DNA from: JAAFIW01 sp031414805
Lineage (GTDB): Bacteria; Pseudomonadota; Gammaproteobacteria; Burkholderiales; Burkholderiaceae_C
Reading direction: 5' to 3'
Assembly: GCA_031414805.1 (NCBI GenBank)
Contig: JANOQJ010000015.1
Coordinates: forward strand, 186,001-250,000
DNA: 64,000 nt
Each line of letters starts with the position of its first letter. The first letter of the stretch is position 1. The notes under the pieces were generated by a model. It was not told the origin of the DNA. It saw nothing but the letters and a program-made list of their open reading frames with translations, and did no database searches. Position numbers and translations under genes: made by a program. Positions 1-8,661 of the stretch are shown one piece after another.

Positions 1-2
1 TG

Positions 3-1274
3 GACAACCAGATGGCAGTGCTGGCCGAGTCGCTGGCTGCGCAAGATGAGCCGCTGGCGTTGCAAATGCCCAGTGAAGAGCGCGTGCGCGAGTGGGGCAC
101 GTATGTTGTGCAGGTGTATTCCGCCTCGGGCGGTTTGCAAGCCAGCTCGTGGCCGCAGTTAAGCGTGGGTTTGCAAGCGGCTGCAGGCTTTGCGAATGTA
201 CGAACCGCTGATTCAACCTGGCGGGTTTACACCGCCCCACCGGGTAACGCCAAAACGGACGGCAAGACCGGATCGCGTGTGCAGGTGGTGCAAAGCGGTG
301 AGTTTCGCAGCCACCTGGCGGCCAGTCGGGCATGGGGTGCGATTGCGCCGGTCTTGATCTTGTTGCCGCTGTCGGGCTTCATCTTGTGGTGTGTGGCAGC
401 CGTTGCCTCGCGTGAGTTGAAAGACCTTGCCAGCCAGGTGGCTGCACAAGATGAGAACTCCATCAAGGAACTGTCGCTATCGCGAGTGCCCGGTGAAATA
501 GCGCCCCTGGTGGAATCGTTCAACAGCCTGCTGGCGCGTCTGCGCGATGCCTTTACCAATCAGCGGCGATTCGTGCAGGACGCCGCACACGAGTTACGCA
601 CGCCCATGGCAGCCATCAGCCTGCAACTGGAAAACATGCGCGGCGATGCAGCATGCCCAGCCAGCACCGAGCGTTTTGGGCAGCTCGAAGCGGGCGTTCA
701 GCGCGCACAGCGCCTGGTCGACCAGATGCTCAAGTTGTCCCGCCAGCAGGCCCTGGCCACCGACGCGCATTCGGCTGCTGCCAACGTGCCGGAGTCCACG
801 ACCAGCGACGTGAATGTGAACGAGCTGCTGCGCACCAGCATCAGCGGCCTCATCGTGCTGGCTGATCAACGCAATATTGACCTGGGTCTGTGCGAGCCTC
901 CCGGCGCTGCTCAGCGTGTGGCACCCAATGCCACTGTGCGCTGCCCGCCTGCCGACCTGCGCAGCGCGCTGGACAACCTGATCGATAACGCCTTGCGCTA
1001 CACGCCCGCAGGCGGCGTGGTCGACGTGCAGGTCAAAGAAGACAAAGGCCGCCTGGCCATTGAGGTCACTGACACCGGGCCGGGTATTCCGCCACATCTG
1101 ATCGACCGCGTGTTTGACCGCTTCTTTCGCGTACCCGGCAGCGAAGTGGGCGGCAGTGGTCTGGGCTTGGCCATTGCGCAGGCGGCTGCACAGCGCTGTG
1201 GCATGCGAATTGCGCTGCGCAACCGGGACGACCGCAGCGGTTTGGTGGCCCGGTTGGAGGCCCAAGGCGTTTAA
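3..1274 (+). CDS. Two-component sensor histidine kinase, 5' end outside window
   Basis: The reading frame is open to the left edge (codons for D-N-Q precede the first Met at 12), so the N-terminus and first membrane segment are missing. What remains is a periplasmic sensor portion, a second membrane helix (about residues 107-130 counted from Met12), a linker, and a HisKA domain with the phospho-accepting His193 in AAHELRTP. An HATPase domain follows, with N box DNLIDNALRYTP, G1 box DTGPGIP and G2 box GGSGLGLAIA. The layout matches QseC/TctE-type kinases that signal to an OmpR-type regulator. The partner regulator is not in the window and would be expected upstream. Family membership is clear from the motifs; the stimulus is unknown. 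Confidence 0.9.
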   Translation, partial: DNQMAVLAESLAAQDEPLALQMPSEERVREWGTYVVQVYSASGGLQASSWPQLSVGLQAAAGFANVRTADSTWRVYTAPPGNAKTDGKTGSRVQVVQSGEFRSHLAASRAWGAIAPVLILLPLSGFILWCVAAVASRELKDLASQVAAQDENSIKELSLSRVPGEIAPLVESFNSLLARLRDAFTNQRRFVQDAAHELRTPMAAISLQLENMRGDAACPASTERFGQLEAGVQRAQRLVDQMLKLSRQQALATDAHSAAANVPESTTSDVNVNELLRTSISGLIVLADQRNIDLGLCEPPGAAQRVAPNATVRCPPADLRSALDNLIDNALRYTPAGGVVDVQVKEDKGRLAIEVTDTGPGIPPHLIDRVFDRFFRVPGSEVGGSGLGLAIAQAAAQRCGMRIALRNRDDRSGLVARLEAQGV

Positions 1275-1626
1275 GTGGCGTCTTGTGTCGCTATTGATTA
1301 GATAGCTGCTTGAGCAGTATCCACAAGGGCAAATAGCATTTTTGGCATAAAAAACAGCCAAACAGCAAAATTACGCATGAGTCACGCTCCTGGAGAGCTC
1401 GTGTGTGCCTCGCGCTCGGTGCAGGCACGAAAAGGGTTAAAGATGCAATTGCGCGATGTGTCGCCAAATGTGTTGCTAATTCCCACATAACCCTTAAACG
1501 AATGCGCTAATAAGCCGCTAATTTGAAGCCAATACAGTACTTACACGGTTGACGCAAAAGACGAGTTTGAGTAGCGAATGACCGGAAACCTGTAATGACT
1601 GAAAATTTAACTGAAAGGCTCCCATC
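1275..1626. other. Intergenic region with one family A repeat
   Basis: No credible gene. It holds family A repeat copy 1 (1301-1352) just after the kinase stop, and an AT-richer stretch (about 1430-1620) that should carry the promoter of the small secreted protein starting at 1627. A possible -35 TTGAGT and -10 TGTAAT with an 18-base spacer lie at about 1566-1595, which is weak evidence. Confidence 0.5.
1301..1352 (+). repeat. Family A repeat, copy 1 (intergenic)
   Basis: Core AGCTGCTTGAGCA, then CAAGGGC, then TTTTTGGCATAAAA. TAG and TGA of the core are intact. Read backwards, the distal end supplies an ATG in frame with an open A-Q-A-A-I reading frame. Confidence 0.9.
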
Positions 1627-1935
1627 ATGAAAACCTCTGCACTGATCGCTATCGCTTCCTTCGGCTTCCTGGCTTCTGTTGGTGCCCACGCGGCGTCTGG
1701 CGAAGCGGATGCTTCACAACAATTGGCCATGCAAATCGAAGGCAAGCGCACCGTCGCTGAAGTGCGTGCTGAAGGCGCACAAGTTGCGGCCACCCGCAGC
1801 AACGAACCCAATGGCTCGCGCGTTCTGGGCTTTGCCGGCAAGCGCGACGTGACCGAAGTGCGCGCTGAAGCCGAAAAAGTGGCGAAAAACCGCAGCATCG
1901 AGCCAGCAGGCTCACGCGTGTTCTCGCTGAACTAA
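1627..1935 (+). CDS. Small secreted protein with an internal duplication
   Basis: The protein has 102 residues. The first 22 form a clear Sec signal peptide (MKTSALIAIASFGFLASVGAHA, likely cut after AHA). The mature part is two related units of about 33 residues, each containing K-R-x-V-x-E-V-R-A-E, a helical segment, an N/S-R-x-x-E-P motif and G-S-R-V. It resembles the small DUF4148-type periplasmic proteins common in Burkholderiales, but I cannot assign it firmly. The gene stands alone between the kinase and htpG and ends before a strong terminator. Function unknown. Confidence 0.75.
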   Translation: MKTSALIAIASFGFLASVGAHAASGEADASQQLAMQIEGKRTVAEVRAEGAQVAATRSNEPNGSRVLGFAGKRDVTEVRAEAEKVAKNRSIEPAGSRVFSLN

Positions 1936-1995
1936 TCAGCTAAGCGGCTTTAGCCGCCACCAGCGCAAACACTGCGCGGCCTTGAAAAAGGTAAC

Positions 1996-2026
1996 AACGC
2001 CCCTACATCAGGGGCGTTTGTTTTTT
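1996..2026 (+). terminator. Rho-independent terminator
   Basis: A 9-bp perfect stem (AACGCCCCT / AGGGGCGTT) with a 5-base loop is followed by TGTTTTTT. It ends the transcript of the small secreted protein and lies only 24 bases before the htpG start, so the htpG promoter must overlap it or lie upstream of it. Confidence 0.85.
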
Positions 2027-2049
2027 CACTTTGCCTTTTTCAAACCACC

Positions 2050-4059
2050 ATGACACGTCAAACCCTTTCCTTTCAGGCCGAAGTTGCGCAACTGCTGCAC
2101 CTGGTCACGCACTCGCTGTATTCCAACAAGGAAATCTTCCTGCGCGAACTGATTTCCAATGCATCAGACGCTTGCGACAAGCTGCGTTTTGAAGCGCTCA
2201 ACCAGAACGATTTGTACGAAGACTCGCCTGACTTGCAAGTGCGTGTGAGCTTTGACAAAGACGCCAAAACCCTGACCATTGCCGACAGCGGAATCGGCCT
2301 GTCGCAGCAGGAAGCCATCGACAACCTGGGCACCATCGCCAAGAGCGGTACCAAAGACTTTGTGAGCAAGCTCTCGGGCGACCAAAAGGCCAATATGTCT
2401 GAGCAAGGACAGCTGATTGGCCAGTTCGGCGTGGGCTTTTATTCCGGCTTCATCGTGGCCGACAAGATCACTGTGGAGTCGCGACGCGCCGGTTTGAAAG
2501 CCAGCGAGGGCGTGCGCTGGGTCAGCGGCGGCGCGGGCGACTTTGAGGTGGAAACCATCGAACGCACGCAGCGCGGCACCAGCGTCACGCTGCACCTGCG
2601 CGACGATGCGGCTGACTACCTGAATGCCTGGAAACTTAAAGGCATCATCAATAAATACTCCGACCACATCAGCCTGCCCATCCTGATGGAAAAAGAAGAG
2701 TGGAAAGACGGCGCTCCCATTGTTGGAGACGAGAACGGGGGCACCGAACCCGGCAGCATGGTCAAAACCGGCGAGTGGGAAACCGTCAACCAGGCCAGCG
2801 CGCTGTGGACACGGTCCAAAAAAGACATCACGGCCGAGCAGTACACGGCGTTCTACAAAGCCATCAGCCACGACTTTGAGGCACCGCTGACCTGGGCCCA
2901 CAACCGCGTGGAAGGCAGCACCGAGTACACGCAGCTGTTGTTCATTCCCGGCAAGGCACCGATGGACTTGTGGAACCGCGACAAAGCGGCCGGCATCAAG
3001 CTGTATGTGAAACGCGTGTTCATCATGGACGAAGCGGAAGCGCTGATGCCCAGCTACCTGCGCTTTGTAAAAGGCATCATCGACTCGGCCGACCTGCCGC
3101 TGAACGTCAGCCGCGAGTTGCTGCAGGAGAGCCGCGACGTGAAAGCGATTCGCGATGGCTCCACCAAACGTGTGCTGTCCATGCTGGAAGACCTGGCGCG
3201 GCATGACAAATTGCCTGAAGTCAAGGAAGGCGAGGTGACCGATGCACCCGACGCCAAGGGCGTCGTTACCGATATTCTTAGTGATGAAGACAAAGCCAAA
3301 GTCGGCCAATACGGCAAGTTCTACGCCGAGTTTGGCGCCGTGCTCAAGGAAGGGCTGGGCGAAGACTTTGTTAACCGCGAGCGCATTGCCAAGCTGCTGC
3401 GTTTTGCCTCCAGCCAAAGCGATGTCATGGGTGTGTCCCTGACGGACTACAAGGCCCGCATGAAAGAAGGCCAGGAAGCGATTTACTACATCACCGCCGA
3501 CACCCTGGCCGCCGCCAAAAACAGCCCACAGCTGGAAGTGTTCAAGAAAAAAGGCATCGAGGTGCTGCTGATGACCGATCGGGTCGACGAGTGGGCGCTC
3601 AGCCACTTGCAAGACTTTGACGGCACCCCGCTGCAAAGCGTGGCCAAGGGCGCGGTCGATCTGGGCTCGCTGCAAGACGAAGCCGAAAAGAAAGCCGCAG
3701 AGGAATCTGCCGAAACGCTCAAGCCCTTGCTGGCCAAGCTGAAGGAAGCGTTGAAAGACAAGGTCGAAGATGTGCGCGTGACCACTCGCCTGGTCGACTC
3801 ACCGGCCTGTCTGGTCGTCAAGGACTACGGCATGAGCATGCAAATGGCCCGCATGCTGAAGCAAGCCGGCCAGACCGCGCCCGACACCAAGCCGGTGCTG
3901 GAGATCAATGCCGAGCACCCACTGATTAAAAAACTCGACGGCTCGGTCAATTTCAACGACCTGGCCCACATCGTGTTTGACCAGGCCCTGCTGGCCGAAG
4001 GCGGCATGCCGGATGACCCGGCAGCGTATGTGAAACGGGTGAATGCGCTGCTGGTTTGA
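2050..4059 (+). CDS. htpG: Molecular chaperone HtpG (Hsp90)
   Basis: Bacterial Hsp90, 669 residues, within the range I expect for betaproteobacterial HtpG. It is an ATP-dependent cytoplasmic chaperone acting on late folding intermediates. The N-terminal GHKL ATPase is plain: helix ELISNASDACDKLRFEAL with the catalytic Glu and Asn, ADSGIGLS (ATP-binding Asp), and the lid motif GQFGVGFYSGF. The middle domain carries the NVSRELLQE stretch with the conserved Arg. The C-terminal dimerisation domain is complete. The start at 2050 gives the usual N-terminus (TLSFQAEVAQLLHL); the ribosome site is weak. It appears monocistronic. Confidence 0.97.
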   Translation: MTRQTLSFQAEVAQLLHLVTHSLYSNKEIFLRELISNASDACDKLRFEALNQNDLYEDSPDLQVRVSFDKDAKTLTIADSGIGLSQQEAIDNLGTIAKSGTKDFVSKLSGDQKANMSEQGQLIGQFGVGFYSGFIVADKITVESRRAGLKASEGVRWVSGGAGDFEVETIERTQRGTSVTLHLRDDAADYLNAWKLKGIINKYSDHISLPILMEKEEWKDGAPIVGDENGGTEPGSMVKTGEWETVNQASALWTRSKKDITAEQYTAFYKAISHDFEAPLTWAHNRVEGSTEYTQLLFIPGKAPMDLWNRDKAAGIKLYVKRVFIMDEAEALMPSYLRFVKGIIDSADLPLNVSRELLQESRDVKAIRDGSTKRVLSMLEDLARHDKLPEVKEGEVTDAPDAKGVVTDILSDEDKAKVGQYGKFYAEFGAVLKEGLGEDFVNRERIAKLLRFASSQSDVMGVSLTDYKARMKEGQEAIYYITADTLAAAKNSPQLEVFKKKGIEVLLMTDRVDEWALSHLQDFDGTPLQSVAKGAVDLGSLQDEAEKKAAEESAETLKPLLAKLKEALKDKVEDVRVTTRLVDSPACLVVKDYGMSMQMARMLKQAGQTAPDTKPVLEINAEHPLIKKLDGSVNFNDLAHIVFDQALLAEGGMPDDPAAYVKRVNALLV

Positions 4060-4181
4060 AGACCAGGGTTCGGGTGCGTGGACGCAGAATTCGCAGAAAC
4101 TACGCTGAAGTCGCCGAAAAGACTTTTTCTGACTTTAGCCTAGCCTTTGAGTCCTCTGCGTCCTTCCCAAGTCCTTGAACC

Positions 4182-5363
4182 ATGCCTCTCGAATTTGAGC
4201 TAGTCATCCCTGGTGCCGGCATCGTCGGCTTGGCGATGGCCTACACCGCCATTCAGAACGGCATTCCTGGCCACCGCATCGCTGTCATCGACAAAGACCA
4301 CCGATGCGTTGGCGCGTCGATTCGTAACTTTGGCTTCATCACCGTCAGCGGTCAGCGCGCAGGTGACACCTGGCGGCGAGCAATGCACAGCCGTGATGTG
4401 TGGGCGCAAGTGGCTCCGCAGGCGGGCATATCAATCATTCACCGTGGCCTGTGGGTGCTGGGGCGCAGGCCATTGGCGCAGCCGGTGTTGCAGGCGTTTT
4501 GCCAGACCGAAATGGGAGCGCAATGTGAGTTGGTGAGCGCCAACGAAGCAGCCATCCGCGCGCCCTGGCTGCGCACGGAGGGCGCTAGTTGCGCGCTGTA
4601 CAGCCCGCACGAGCTGCGTGTGGAGTCGCGCCAGGCGCTGCCTCAGCTGGCAAAGTGGCTGGCGCAGGTGCATGGGGTGCAGTTTTTCTGGGGTCAGGAG
4701 GTGCTGGGCATTGAGCACACATCCGGGTCTGCCCGTGTTGAAACTTCCAGGCAAACCATCCGTGCAGAGCGCGTCATCCTGTGTCCTGGGACCGAGCTCA
4801 ACGGCGTTGCCAAACCTTATCTGGACGCGCACTTCGCGCAGCACCCCAAGGGCAACACCGTGCACTTGACGCGCCTGCAAATGCTGCGCGTCAAGCCCGA
4901 AAAACCGCTGACCCTGGGCAGCGCGGTGATGGCCGATTTGAGCCTCGTGCGCTACCACGGCTACGCCGACTTGCCGCAGGCCCAAGCGCTGCGCACGCAG
5001 CTTGAGCTAGAAGAAACCCAAAGCCTCGCCGACGGTATTCACCTGATTGCGGTTCAAAGCGAAGACGGCTCGCTGGTGGTAGGCGACTCGCACCACTACG
5101 CGCCGACACCCGAGCCGTTTGCATTTGAGGCGGTGGATCAACTGATCTTGCGCCACCTGCACGAAACGCTGAAACTGGGCCCGGTGCAAGTGCAAGAACG
5201 CTGGACAGGCGTTTATCCCACCGGGGCCACCACACCAGACGGCGCAGGCACCGATTGCCTGGTCGTGCAGGCCGACGACCACACCCGCGTGGTTTTTGTC
5301 ACCAGCGGCACGGGGGCGAGCACCGCATTTGGCATCGCCGCGGATTTATTCACAAATTGGTAA
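4182..5363 (+). CDS. FAD-dependent oxidoreductase, TIGR03364 type
   Basis: DAO-family flavoenzyme of 393 residues. The N-terminal dinucleotide-binding motif is G-A-G-I-V-G (residues 11-16) followed by IDKD, and the family signature GASIRNFGF is present. A C-terminal FAD-contacting stretch (TSGTGASTAFGIA) closes the fold. The TIGR03364 clade is often found with phosphonate-utilisation genes and has been proposed to oxidise an aminophosphonate. No phosphonate gene is adjacent here, so the substrate is open. The gene follows htpG by about 120 bases and precedes an unrelated lipoprotein gene. Confidence 0.8.
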   Translation: MPLEFELVIPGAGIVGLAMAYTAIQNGIPGHRIAVIDKDHRCVGASIRNFGFITVSGQRAGDTWRRAMHSRDVWAQVAPQAGISIIHRGLWVLGRRPLAQPVLQAFCQTEMGAQCELVSANEAAIRAPWLRTEGASCALYSPHELRVESRQALPQLAKWLAQVHGVQFFWGQEVLGIEHTSGSARVETSRQTIRAERVILCPGTELNGVAKPYLDAHFAQHPKGNTVHLTRLQMLRVKPEKPLTLGSAVMADLSLVRYHGYADLPQAQALRTQLELEETQSLADGIHLIAVQSEDGSLVVGDSHHYAPTPEPFAFEAVDQLILRHLHETLKLGPVQVQERWTGVYPTGATTPDGAGTDCLVVQADDHTRVVFVTSGTGASTAFGIAADLFTNW

Positions 5364-5388
5364 TGCTGCTTGGCGCTAACATGAACCC

Positions 5389-5781
5389 ATGTCTGTAACA
5401 AAACGCAAACGTTTGCCCCGCAAATCTGAAAAACCTAAAACGATCTCGAGCGAATTGAGACGTTTGCTGCCCACTGCGGTGCTGCTGGGTTTGATGGTGC
5501 TCACCGCCATCATGCTGGTGGGCTGCGCCACGGTAGGCGTTGGTATCCCGATTTTTCCGGGTGTGTCCATCGGCGTGAGTGCGGGGCGCGGTGGTTTGAA
5601 TGTGGGTGTCGGCGCCGGTGTGGGTCCCGTCGGTGTGGGCGTGGGCGTGAACACCAGCGGCCAGGTATCAGCAGGCGCGGGTGTGGGGGTGGGCACCAGC
5701 ATCAGCGGTGCGCACGTAGGCGTGGGCGTCGTTACCAGCACGGTAATTTACGATCCGGCTGACGCGGCTGCCCGCCAGTAA
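5389..5781 (+). CDS. Gly/Val-rich putative lipoprotein
   Basis: 130 residues. A basic N-terminus (K/R-rich to about residue 25) leads into a hydrophobic helix and a lipobox L-V-G-C (Cys about residue 46), so the mature protein is probably a lipid-anchored envelope protein. The rest is low-complexity G-V-G repeats (GVGVGVN, GAGVGVG) with some Ser and Thr, typical of outer-membrane-associated glycine-rich proteins. The long basic leader is unusual, and a start further in is possible. Function unknown. Confidence 0.65.
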   Translation: MSVTKRKRLPRKSEKPKTISSELRRLLPTAVLLGLMVLTAIMLVGCATVGVGIPIFPGVSIGVSAGRGGLNVGVGAGVGPVGVGVGVNTSGQVSAGAGVGVGTSISGAHVGVGVVTSTVIYDPADAAARQ

Positions 5782-5917
5782 AGTCAACCAAAGGTTTACA
5801 CAAGTTTGCCGGGCGGTTGTGATGCGCGGGTGACTGCCGGGCGTTGTCATGGGGGTGGTGGCGTTGAGTCGTCAGCGCCCGCCGCAACTGTTCAGAAACC
5901 CATTCGAGGAGCTTTTC

Positions 5918-6253
5918 ATGAAAATTCAAAACCTGTTTATTGCGTTGACCCTGGCCGCAACCGGTACTGCTTTCGCCCAGACCCCGCCCGCAGACCCCAC
6001 TGCCACACCGCGCCTGGACCAGCGCCAGATCAACCAGCAAAACCGCATCAACCAGGGTGTGGCATCTGGCAGCCTGACGCAAAAAGAAGCCGACCGCATG
6101 AATCAGCAGCAAGCCCGCACGGCCACCGCCGAAGAAAAAGCCAAAGCCGATGGCACCGTGACCCAGAAAGAGCGCGCCCGCTTGCAAGACCGCCAAAACA
6201 AGACCAGCCGCCATATCAAACGCAACAAACACGACGCGCAAAAAGCGGGTTGA
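5918..6253 (+). CDS. Small periplasmic Gln/Lys-rich protein
   Basis: The start at 5918 is chosen because GAGG lies just upstream and it begins a proper signal peptide (MKIQNLFIALTLAATGTAFA); an upstream in-frame start at 5849 would bury the signal. The mature protein is about 91 residues and has two EF-hand-like half motifs, SGSLTQKEADRM and DGTVTQKERARL, in a highly charged helical context ending in RHIKRNKHDAQKAG. Similar small proteins are common but uncharacterised in Burkholderiales. Calcium binding is only suggested by the motif shape. Confidence 0.7.
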   Translation: MKIQNLFIALTLAATGTAFAQTPPADPTATPRLDQRQINQQNRINQGVASGSLTQKEADRMNQQQARTATAEEKAKADGTVTQKERARLQDRQNKTSRHIKRNKHDAQKAG

Positions 6254-6332
6254 TTCCAAACCTTGAGCGCAGGCGGGTCACCCGCTCAGGGCTGCAGTCG
6301 CCGTTTCATGGCTGGCTTGTACGATCAACGCC

Positions 6333-7796
6333 ATGCAAGACCAGCCACTGAACACTGCCAACGAACCCGACAGCCCGCCCGATCCAATTGAGCCGCCGCA
6401 GGCTTCATTTCAACCACCACTCAACCCGGGCTCCCTGAGCACCTGGCAGTGGCTCGTGCAGGGCTTGCGCGCGAGTATTTGGTTGCCGCCGCGCATTGGC
6501 GACGCAACGCCCACGGTGTTTCAAATTTTGTGGCTGTTTGCCATTTACTGTTTGGTGGATCTGGGTCGCGGCTATTTTGAGGTTGCTCACCCGTCGAGTA
6601 TTGACTTGCAGGTGTGGGCTGCGCAGCTGGGACTGACTGTGTGCATGCTGTGGCTGGCGTGGTGGGCCATCTGGCCTCACGCGCGCGGTAGCCGATTGCC
6701 CGCCTGGTTTGGTTTGTCGATGATTGCGCTGCTGCCAGCGTTGCTGGTCGGCGAAGCGTTGGCGCAGTTTGCCGACAGGCTGGAGGCGCAAATCTCGTAT
6801 GCGCTGTGGCTGGTTTACGGCGCTTATGTGGTGTGGGCCGTTGGCGTTGAAGTGAAGTTGCTGCGCCATTTCAACGCACCGGTTCTGCGTGTGGTCGTCT
6901 ACGTGGTGGGTGTGCTGCTCCTGGCGAGTCTATGGGCCTGGCAGCTACCGGGTTCCCTGTGGCGTGAAGACTTGGCGCACAGCGAGCAGTCCGAGGTACC
7001 ACCGAGCCTGATCCTGAACCAGGAGACCTTTGAAACCCAGCAGACCGTGTGGCAGGAGGCTGTCGACGCGTTGGCCACCAGCCGACCCGGCGTCGGTGAG
7101 GTCTTTGGTTTGGTCTACGCGCCTTACGCATCAGAAAACGTGTTCCTGCGCGAGAGCACCCTGGTCGCCCAAGTGCTGGCCGACCGCTTCGATGCGCACC
7201 GCCGCGTGCTGCACCTGGTCAACCATGTGACCACGGCCGACAGCCACCCCTGGGCTACCACCCTGAATTTGCAGCGCGGCATTGAGGCACTGGCGCAGCG
7301 CATGGACAAGGCGCGCGATGTGTTGGTGGTCTACCTCACGTCGCACGGTGGCGGCGATTTCAAACTCGCCGCCAGCCACTGGCCGCTGGCCACCGAGCCG
7401 CTCACGCCGCAACAACTGCGCACCGCACTGGACGAAGCTGGCATCGTGAACCGCGTGCTGATCATCTCGGCTTGTTACAGCGGTGGCTGGGTAGGGCCAC
7501 TGGCCACCGACAACACACTGGTGATGACGGCCGCCGACGCCACGCACACCTCATACGGCTGCGGCACCAAGTCAGAACTGACCTTTTTTGGTCGCGCCCT
7601 GTTCGACGAGCAACTGCGCACAACCTATTCGTTCGAACAGGCGTTTGCACAGGCCGTGCCAGTGATCCAGGCGCGTGAAGTTCAGGCGGGCAAAGACGAT
7701 GGGTTTTCGAATCCGCAAATCTCGATGGGGTCAGGCGTTGCACCGGTTTTGAAGGCATTGGAGGCGCGTCTGGCTGGGCTGCCGGGTGGCAGGTAG
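6333..7796 (+). CDS. Membrane-anchored C13 (legumain/caspase-like) peptidase
   Basis: 487 residues. A Pro-rich cytoplasmic N-terminus is followed by about five hydrophobic segments between residues 60 and 205. A soluble domain follows with the clan CD hallmark: hydrophobic strand VLVVYLTSHGGG (catalytic His338) and strand RVLIISACYSGG (catalytic Cys381). This spacing and the S-A-C-Y-S-G motif fit the peptidase C13 family, which cleaves after Asn or Asp or acts as a transamidase, and is related to caspases. The soluble domain should face the periplasm, judging from the number of helices. No substrate is evident nearby; the gene stands alone before the convergent beta-oxidation genes. Confidence 0.8.
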   Translation: MQDQPLNTANEPDSPPDPIEPPQASFQPPLNPGSLSTWQWLVQGLRASIWLPPRIGDATPTVFQILWLFAIYCLVDLGRGYFEVAHPSSIDLQVWAAQLGLTVCMLWLAWWAIWPHARGSRLPAWFGLSMIALLPALLVGEALAQFADRLEAQISYALWLVYGAYVVWAVGVEVKLLRHFNAPVLRVVVYVVGVLLLASLWAWQLPGSLWREDLAHSEQSEVPPSLILNQETFETQQTVWQEAVDALATSRPGVGEVFGLVYAPYASENVFLRESTLVAQVLADRFDAHRRVLHLVNHVTTADSHPWATTLNLQRGIEALAQRMDKARDVLVVYLTSHGGGDFKLAASHWPLATEPLTPQQLRTALDEAGIVNRVLIISACYSGGWVGPLATDNTLVMTAADATHTSYGCGTKSELTFFGRALFDEQLRTTYSFEQAFAQAVPVIQAREVQAGKDDGFSNPQISMGSGVAPVLKALEARLAGLPGGR

Positions 7797-7832
7797 CTAC
7801 CCCACCCAGCACTGAAGACGCAAAGCACGCGC

Positions 7833-8552
7833 TTACCGCGCGGCCAGCCGTGCGCCCCATTCCTTCGCGTCTTCTTCAATCGCCAGCGCCAAAGCGGCCA
7901 AGCCAGCTTGCCGTTGCCGCAGTTTGGTGGCCGTAAACGCCGCGCGGTTGAGTTTTTTCAGGCGGGTGGCCTGGGCCAGAGCGGCTGCGGCCATGGATTC
8001 GGCGGGGACGAGTTCGTCGAAGAAGCCTGCCGTCAAGGCTTGGGCGGTCGTGTACGGCTGGGCGGTGACGGCTGCCAGGGTCAGGTGGGCGGGGGCCAGG
8101 CGCTGGCGGCAGACTTCCAGGGCGAAGTGGGGGACGGTCATGCCGATTTGTACTTCGTTGACGTGCACCATGGCGCCCTGATCCAGGCCGATGCGCACGT
8201 CGGTGGAGAGCAGTAAAAACACCCCCATGGCCACTGCGTGGCCGCTGCACGCCGCGATCACCGGGTGCGGGAAGGAGAGCAGGCGGTGGGTGATTTGGGC
8301 GCCAGCGTTCAGCATGGTCAGCTGGTCTTGCGGGTCGCCTTTGAACACGGCCAGATCAAAGCCGCCGCTGAACATGCCGGGCCGGCCTGTGAGCACAACG
8401 ACGGCCTGGTCGGCTTCGGCCTGGGTCAGCGCGTCGTTGATGGCTTGCAGCATGCGCGGGTTCATGGCGTTGGCTTTGCCGTCGTCCAGCGTGAGGGTGG
8501 CGATGCTGTCGTTCAGGTGGTAGGTGACTGGGGAGGCGATCGGAGATGTCAT
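7833..8552 (-). CDS. Crotonase-family protein (enoyl-CoA hydratase/isomerase)
   Basis: 239 residues with the crotonase fold: substrate-pocket segment GRPGMFSGGFDL, oxyanion-hole region GHAVAMGVFLLLSTDVRIG and a C-terminal helical trimerisation part. The position equivalent to the second catalytic Glu falls in NEVQIGMTVPHFA, where no clear Glu pair is visible, so activity could be isomerase-like or degenerate. It is the last gene of the minus-strand fatty-acid block, about 110 bases downstream of another crotonase gene and separated from it by a family A repeat. Confidence 0.8.
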   Translation of the reverse strand: MTSPIASPVTYHLNDSIATLTLDDGKANAMNPRMLQAINDALTQAEADQAVVVLTGRPGMFSGGFDLAVFKGDPQDQLTMLNAGAQITHRLLSFPHPVIAACSGHAVAMGVFLLLSTDVRIGLDQGAMVHVNEVQIGMTVPHFALEVCRQRLAPAHLTLAAVTAQPYTTAQALTAGFFDELVPAESMAAAALAQATRLKKLNRAAFTATKLRQRQAGLAALALAIEEDAKEWGARLAAR

Positions 8553-8585
8553 GCGGGGCTTTCGGTGGATTGTGTGCTATGTTTT

Positions 8586-8638
8586 ATATAGCTGCTTGAG
8601 CAATATCTATAAGGGCTGGTAGCCCATTTGGCATAAAA
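8586..8638 (+). repeat. Family A repeat, copy 2 (intergenic)
   Basis: Near-consensus copy between the two crotonase genes: AGCTGCTTGAGCA, ATAAGGGCT, CCATTTGGCATAAAA. All stops of the core are intact. Confidence 0.92.
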
Positions 8639-8661
8639 CAGTGCCGTGAAGACGGTTCTGA

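Noticed and set aside
2164..3675. Minus-strand open frame of 503 codons
   Set aside because: Antisense shadow of htpG.
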